This document shows, piece after piece, positions 59,923-64,000 of a stretch of DNA of 64,000 nucleotides (its first letter is position 1; each line of letters starts with the position of its first letter). The position numbers were made by a program, and so were the translations under genes. The DNA is from CAIJXB01 sp964455905. GTDB taxonomy: Bacteria > Chlamydiota > Chlamydiia > Chlamydiales > Rhabdochlamydiaceae. The stretch is from assembly GCA_964455905.1 (NCBI GenBank), contig CAYVYN010000008.1:1-64000 (forward strand), given 5' to 3'. The notes below the pieces were generated by a model that made no database searches, was not told the DNA's origin, and saw only the letters and a program-made list of their open reading frames with translations.

Positions 59923-61086
59923 ATGAAAAAACGATTTTTAGTTCTAAGTACCGGTTTTGCCCTGTTTTCTATGTTTTTTGGATCGGGTAATTTGGTATTT
60001 CCTCTTCTTGTAGGGCAGCAAAGCGGCGGACATTTTCTTCTTGGCGCTTTGGGAATCATTCTAACAGGAGTTTTAGTTCCTTTTTTAGGTTCTCTTGGGA
60101 TTATGCTCTACGAAGGAAGTAGAAAGAATTTTTTCTCTTCTTTGGGTAGTATTGGAACTTTTATTTTTTCTTTAATCGCACTTTCTTTAATGGGCCCCTT
60201 TGGTGTGATGCCAAGGTGTCTAACGGTTGCTCATGGAGCTATTCAAACGCTATTACCTTCTGCTTCTTTAGTTTTAACTAGTCTTATTTTTTGTGGGTTT
60301 ATCTATTTGATGATAGTTAATAAAAACAAGGTCGTTCCTCTTCTTGGATCGGTCTTAACACCTCTTTTATTAGCAGCTATTGCAGCTATTGCTTTTTTTT
60401 CAGTAAGGGATAGTTCTTCTGTTTCTTTGGTAAAAGAGGCTTCGTTGCTTCATGGAACTGGAGGGTGGGATGCTTTTAAAAATGGATTTATTCAAGGGTA
60501 TCAAACCTTAGATCTGCTTGCAGCTTTTTTCTTTTCTGCATTTATTATAGATCATTTGAAGTCTGTAAAGACTCAGGATGTTTGTGGTTCTAAGCTTTTT
60601 TTGCGTTCAGCTTTAATAGGGGCTGGTATTTTATCAGGAGTATACCTTGTTTTAGTTCTTTTGGGTAGTCTTTATGCGCCTTTACTTCAGGGAGCTTTAC
60701 CCCAGCAAATGCTCGGAAAAATTGCGATTAAATCATTGGGTTCTTTTGGTGCACCTGTTTTGTGTGTGCTTGTTGTTTTAGCTTGTTTTACAACAGCCAT
60801 AGTTCTTGTTTCTTTATTCGCTGAATTTTTAAGAAAAGAAATTTTCAAAGAAAAAATCGAGAGTAGGCTTTCTATTCTTATTACTCTGGGAATAGGTTTC
60901 TTGGTGTCTATATTAGGGTTTGGGGGCATAGCAAAAATTCTAGGTCCTGTTGTGGAAGTGATATATCCAGCTCTTATTGTTATGACAGTTGTGAATATTG
61001 GACATAAGTGTTGGGGGCTTAAAAATTCTCACTGGCCTATCACTTTTACTCTTGCTGCAAAAATTGGACTTCTTCGTTTTATTTAG
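59923..61086 (+). CDS. brnQ: Branched-chain amino acid carrier BrnQ
   Basis: A 387-aa transporter with about 11-12 segments. The N-terminal LIVCS signature is clear: GFALFSMFFGSGNLVFPLLV, and AALSLMGPFGVMPRCLTVAH-like IALSLMGPFGVMPRCLTVAH with KNGFIQGYQTLDLLAAFFFS later. It imports leucine, isoleucine and valine with sodium or proton. A homologue is present in Chlamydia, which depends on host amino acids. It is ~40 residues shorter than E. coli BrnQ, mainly at the C-terminus. It precedes trpS by 46 bp and may be co-transcribed. Confidence 0.93.
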   Translation: MKKRFLVLSTGFALFSMFFGSGNLVFPLLVGQQSGGHFLLGALGIILTGVLVPFLGSLGIMLYEGSRKNFFSSLGSIGTFIFSLIALSLMGPFGVMPRCLTVAHGAIQTLLPSASLVLTSLIFCGFIYLMIVNKNKVVPLLGSVLTPLLLAAIAAIAFFSVRDSSSVSLVKEASLLHGTGGWDAFKNGFIQGYQTLDLLAAFFFSAFIIDHLKSVKTQDVCGSKLFLRSALIGAGILSGVYLVLVLLGSLYAPLLQGALPQQMLGKIAIKSLGSFGAPVLCVLVVLACFTTAIVLVSLFAEFLRKEIFKEKIESRLSILITLGIGFLVSILGFGGIAKILGPVVEVIYPALIVMTVVNIGHKCWGLKNSHWPITFTLAAKIGLLRFI

Positions 61087-61132
61087 ACTGTGGTAGCATA
61101 GAATCTAAAATAGACAAACAGAAGAAGAAGCT

Positions 61133-62131
61133 ATGAAAAAAAAAGTTATTTTGACAGGAGATAGACCCACAGGTTCGTTACATCTCGGACACTACGTTGG
61201 TTCTTTAAAAAATAGAGTGGAGCTACAAGACATTCATACGCAGTTTGTCATGATTGCTGATGCGCAGGCTCTTACCGATAATGCTGATAACCCAATGAAG
61301 GTTAGAGAGAATGTTTTAGAAGTTGCGTTAGATTATCTAGCGGTTGGTATATCCCCTTCTAAATCTACTCTTTTTATACAGTCTCTCATTCCAGAGCTTC
61401 CCGAAATGACTCTTTATTTTCTAAATCTAGTCACATGGAATCGTTTAAAGCACAACCCTACTGTTAAACAAGAAATTAAACAGAAAGGATTTGAGGAAAG
61501 CGTTCCTGCTGGTTTTATGATTTACCCAATCAGTCAAGCTGCTGATATTACAGCTTTTAAAGCTGAGTTAGTACCAGTAGGAGAAGACCAGCTTCCTATG
61601 ATTGAACAGACTAATGAAGTTGTTCGTCATTTTAATAGAATTTATAAAAAGGAAGTTCTTGTCGAAGCTCAGGCTTTGATTCCTAAAGTAGGTAGATTGC
61701 CAGGGACTGATGGTCAAGCAAAAATGGGTAAATCTTTAGGGAATTGTATCTATTTAAAGGATTCGGCCACAGAAATTGCTCGTAAGGTAAAGGGGATGTA
61801 CACAGATCCGAATCATCTTAGAGTTGAAGATCCAGGTACCGTAGAGGGGAATCCTGTTTTTACATATTTAGATGTATTTGATTCTGACAAAGATGCCTTA
61901 GAAGAGTTAAAAGCCCATTATAGAAGAGGGGGGCTGGGAGATTCTGTCTTAAAAAAAAGGTTAAATGAAGTTTTACAAGCTTTTTTAGAGCCTATTAGAA
62001 TAAGAAGAGAGGAATTTGCTAAAGATCCAGCCGAAGTTATGCGTATTTTGTTAGCTGGATCTATCGATGCATCTAAGGTTGCTGCAGAGACCTTAAAAGA
62101 AATGAAAAAGGCAATGTGTTTAGACTATTAG
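61133..62131 (+). CDS. trpS: Tryptophanyl-tRNA synthetase
   Basis: A 332-aa class I synthetase. HIGH is HLGH (17-20) after GDRPTGS; the KMSKS loop is KMGKS (197-201). Diagnostic blocks: ADAQALTDNADNPMKVRENV, YPISQAADITAFKAELVPVG then EDQLPMIEQTNEV. It charges tRNA-Trp in the cytosol. The length is normal for bacteria. It ends in a strong terminator and its last bases are convergent with the PhnA-like gene. Confidence 0.97.
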   Translation: MKKKVILTGDRPTGSLHLGHYVGSLKNRVELQDIHTQFVMIADAQALTDNADNPMKVRENVLEVALDYLAVGISPSKSTLFIQSLIPELPEMTLYFLNLVTWNRLKHNPTVKQEIKQKGFEESVPAGFMIYPISQAADITAFKAELVPVGEDQLPMIEQTNEVVRHFNRIYKKEVLVEAQALIPKVGRLPGTDGQAKMGKSLGNCIYLKDSATEIARKVKGMYTDPNHLRVEDPGTVEGNPVFTYLDVFDSDKDALEELKAHYRRGGLGDSVLKKRLNEVLQAFLEPIRIRREEFAKDPAEVMRILLAGSIDASKVAAETLKEMKKAMCLDY

Positions 62132-62140
62132 ACATTTTTA

Positions 62141-62182
62141 ATAGAAATCCGATTTCTTGAAAAATCGGGTTTCTATTTTTTT
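62141..62182. terminator. Bidirectional terminator after trpS
   Basis: Fifteen-base arms ATAGAAATCCGATTT (62141-62155) and AAATCGGGTTTCTAT (62162-62176) with one GU pair, then a T-run; it also ends the PhnA-like gene on the other strand. Confidence 0.9.
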
Positions 62183-62411
62183 ATACTTTTTTAAGAAAGC
62201 ATGTTTTGAGTACAAGTGTGCTTTTTCCTTCCCTAGACTCGACTTCTTCTGATTCATCCGTAAGCCGAATATTTTTAAAAATTTTTCCTCTTTTTAATGT
62301 AAGAGAAGATTCTTTTCCTTTTAAATCTTTAATGACATGTACAGAATCTCCATCATTAAGAATATTTCCATTACTGTCTTTTAGGGTCCATAGGGGTTTT
62401 CTGTGTTGCAT
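62181..62411 (-). CDS. PhnA/YjdM C-terminal domain protein without zinc ribbon
   Basis: A 76-aa protein that covers only the PhnA domain: TLKDSNGNILNDGDSVHVIK, DLKGKESSLTLKRGKIFKNI and STLVLKTCFLKKV. The N-terminal zinc ribbon of the usual family (and of the protein at 11763) is absent; an ATG at 62411 starts just before the domain. It is encoded alone on the minus strand. The function of the domain is not established; loss of the ribbon may mean a specialised role or an ongoing reduction. Confidence 0.85.
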   Translation of the reverse strand: MQHRKPLWTLKDSNGNILNDGDSVHVIKDLKGKESSLTLKRGKIFKNIRLTDESEEVESREGKSTLVLKTCFLKKV

Positions 62412-62458
62412 TTACTTGTTATAATTACGTTTTTCCACGTAAAACTAGCTTGGAATTT

Positions 62459-63178
62459 TTAAAATTGCAAAAACTCGTCGGGCACAGATAAGCCCTCTTT
62501 AAGAAGGGGTGAGGACTTTGAGATTTTTAATAGATCTGTTTGGCTTTTTCTGTGAAGTGACGATAAACCAAATTGTTTTATATTTTTTATGTGCTCTTTT
62601 GTTGGAAGGCCCTTATTTTGTGCAAATCCATATTCCGGGCAATTCGCATCAATCCCTTCCATAATGGCGTTTCTTGTTGCTTTAGCTAAAATATGAGCGC
62701 AGCCTATTGTAGAAGAAAACTGCTCACCTTTAAAAATTGCACTAGATATGTTGGATCCAAAAGGACTAAAGGTGCCTTCTATAAGAAGGAATTCGGGGGT
62801 TTTTGAAAGAGATCTTACTAAATTTTCCATAGCAACAGAAATAGCTTGTAATATACCAATTTCATCAATTGTTTCGGGTTCGATTACTTCTACACTATAG
62901 GATATTCCAGGTGTTAGCAAGATTTTTTGGTAGCAAGCTCTAAGTTGTGCATCTGTGAGAGTTTTAATGTTTTTTATTTCTGAAAACAAAAGACCATTAG
63001 AAGCTGTTACTATTGCCACAACGATAGGACCAGCTAAGCAAGTCGTGCCATCTAGTCCGATTCCGGCTATGTGTTTGATTCCTTTTTGTTTTGCTAAGTT
63101 CTCATGGTAGAAAAAATCTTGTTCCAACGAAGAGTAAAAAGAAAAAGTGGCCTGAGTAGGTTCTGTTGTTTGTGTCAA
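62459..63178 (-). CDS. RNase HII-fold protein with substituted active site
   Basis: A 239-aa protein that aligns with RNase HII along its length: HIAGIGLDGTTCLAGPIVVA, VIEPETIDEIGILQAISVAM, FLLIEGTFSPFG, IFKGEQFSSTIGCAHILAKA and PEYGFAQNKGLPTKEH with LHRKS. RNase HII has four acidic catalytic residues (DEDD). Here the GxDExGRG motif reads GIGLDGTT, so D and E become G41 and L42; the third D is E134; the KGD motif is KGE152. All four positions are changed, so cleavage of RNA in RNA/DNA hybrids is not expected. It may be a structural or regulatory paralogue. The fold call is strong; loss of activity is inference. Confidence 0.85.
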   Translation of the reverse strand: MTQTTEPTQATFSFYSSLEQDFFYHENLAKQKGIKHIAGIGLDGTTCLAGPIVVAIVTASNGLLFSEIKNIKTLTDAQLRACYQKILLTPGISYSVEVIEPETIDEIGILQAISVAMENLVRSLSKTPEFLLIEGTFSPFGSNISSAIFKGEQFSSTIGCAHILAKATRNAIMEGIDANCPEYGFAQNKGLPTKEHIKNIKQFGLSSLHRKSQTDLLKISKSSPLLKEGLSVPDEFLQF

Positions 63179-63255
63179 AGATATATCCTTGTTACCTAGG
63201 AATGTAGCAAAATTAAGACAAAAGGTCCATCCTCTATTTTAAGGATCTTTCGAAT

Positions 63256-64000
63256 TTAATTTAATTTAAGAATATCTCGTAAAACATAAGGTAAAATCCC
63301 TCCGTGCTTATAGTATTCTAAATCATTGGCTGTATCAAGACGACAGATAAGGGTTATCTGTTTAACTTGTTTTTTACCGCGTATTTCTAGGATGACTTTT
63401 TGATTAGGTTCTATATTGCTATCTAGGTTTAAAAGGGAAAACTCTTCATCTCCCTTAATTTCAAGGGTATCTAGGCCTTCGCCTTCTTCAAATTGCAAGG
63501 GTAATACACCCATTCCAACTAGGTTACTCCGATGAATTCGTTCAAAGCTTTTCGCTACAACAACTTTTATTCCTAAAAGAGCTGTGCCTTTAGCTGCCCA
63601 GTCTCTAGAACTTCCCATGCCATAATCTTTTCCTGCAAAAAGAATCAAGGGGATACCTCTTTCAGCATAAATTTGACAGGCGTCAAAAATAGCCATTTCA
63701 CTTTCTTCTGGAAATAGTTTTGTGAAGCCCCCCTCTGTTTTTACGAGTTGATTGCGTAGTCTGACATTGGCAAATGTTCCGCGTAACATAACATGATGAT
63801 TTCCACGCCTACTTCCATAACTGTTGAAATCTTCTTCCTGAATTCCTTGAGAGGTTAAATAGCGCCCAGCGGGGGTATTTGGCTTAAAGGCTCCTGCTGG
63901 CGAAATGTGATCTGTTGTAATAGAGTCCCCAAAAAGAGCTACTGCTCTCATTTTTTGGAGGGGCTTTGGTTTAGAGGGAGCTATTTCAAAGTTTTCAAAA
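63256..64000 (-). CDS. acnA: Aconitate hydratase, C-terminal part (gene cut by the window edge)
   Basis: The frame stays open to the window edge; residues FENFEIAPSKPKPLQKM lie upstream of the internal ATG at 63951, so the gene continues outside. The visible ~247 residues are the swivel domain: RAVALFGDSITTDHISPAGA, SYGSRRGNHHVMLRGTFANV, LFAGKDYGMGSSRDWAAKGT and VVAKSFERIHRSNLVGMGVL. The GSSRDW arginine and SYGSRRGN residues contact substrate. Aconitase interconverts citrate and isocitrate, using an iron-sulfur cluster held by the part outside the window. With citrate synthase and mdh it gives a more complete TCA cycle than in Chlamydia. Confidence 0.95.
   Translation of the reverse strand, partial: FENFEIAPSKPKPLQKMRAVALFGDSITTDHISPAGAFKPNTPAGRYLTSQGIQEEDFNSYGSRRGNHHVMLRGTFANVRLRNQLVKTEGGFTKLFPEESEMAIFDACQIYAERGIPLILFAGKDYGMGSSRDWAAKGTALLGIKVVVAKSFERIHRSNLVGMGVLPLQFEEGEGLDTLEIKGDEEFSLLNLDSNIEPNQKVILEIRGKKQVKQITLICRLDTANDLEYYKHGGILPYVLRDILKLN

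Overview
The window looks like a chromosome segment of an environmental (non-Chlamydiaceae) member of the Chlamydiota. The evidence is a double-length (1879 aa) tandem UvrA, an oversized (~620 aa) signal peptidase I beside ileS, a UhpC-type sugar-phosphate transporter, a TyrP-type permease, an mdh / amino-acid-oxidase / phnP-like / hflX neighbourhood like that of Chlamydia, an Lpg1974/MOMP-like porin, and eukaryote-like effector domains (ankyrin, OTU, F-box, LRR). Base composition is AT-rich. Citrate synthase and aconitase, missing from Chlamydia proper, point to the Rhabdochlamydia/Simkania/Parachlamydia side; the genus cannot be fixed from sequence reading alone.

Layout. 1-0.3 kb: the last bases of one 5S rRNA copy, then a complete 5S gene, each with the same terminator. 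0.3-15.5 kb: an accessory zone with an ankyrin protein, two exported methyltransferase-like proteins, DUF1398, a membrane HIT protein, a SAP/DUF6434-like protein, a TetR/SnoaL pair sharing a consensus bidirectional promoter with a palindromic operator, an oxidoreductase, a hydrolase, three decayed remnants of the DUF1016/YhcG nuclease, tandem hairpin repeats, and an arsenic cassette (PhnA-like, ACR3, ArsC-like, TauE). The cassette lies between ~155-bp direct repeats, one of which is the 3' end and downstream flank of the tmRNA gene (ssrA, 15135-15500 minus). This resembles an island built at ssrA. 15.6-25.6 kb: ileS, lepB, a TPR protein, a secreted protein of unknown function, uhpC-like and tyrP-like genes. 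25.6-28 kb: a hydrophobic protein and a membrane-anchored LRR protein. 28.1-40.1 kb: a minus-strand block with an ABC-2 exporter operon plus ABC-F ATPase, the giant uvrA, a WaaC-like heptosyltransferase and a DMT transporter. 40.3-43.5 kb: mdh, citrate synthase and a translationally coupled porin. 43.5-56.2 kb: an OTU protease, housekeeping genes (FAD oxidase, MBL hydrolase, hflX, DUF455), an SH3b protein, a SWIM-finger protein, PIN-PhoH, a DEAD-box helicase and a second ABC-F. 56.3-59.5 kb: two tandem F-box/LRR paralogues. 59.9-64 kb: brnQ, trpS, a ribbonless PhnA-like protein, an RNase HII-fold protein whose catalytic acids are all changed, and the C-terminus of aconitase running off the edge.

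Together the window mixes a conserved core (translation, secretion, DNA repair, TCA cycle, nutrient uptake from a host) with host-directed proteins suggesting manipulation of host ubiquitin signalling: OTU to remove ubiquitin, F-box/LRR to redirect SCF ligases. It also holds one strongly remodelled, horizontally fed zone at ssrA. Functions are inferred from motifs; no searches were run.
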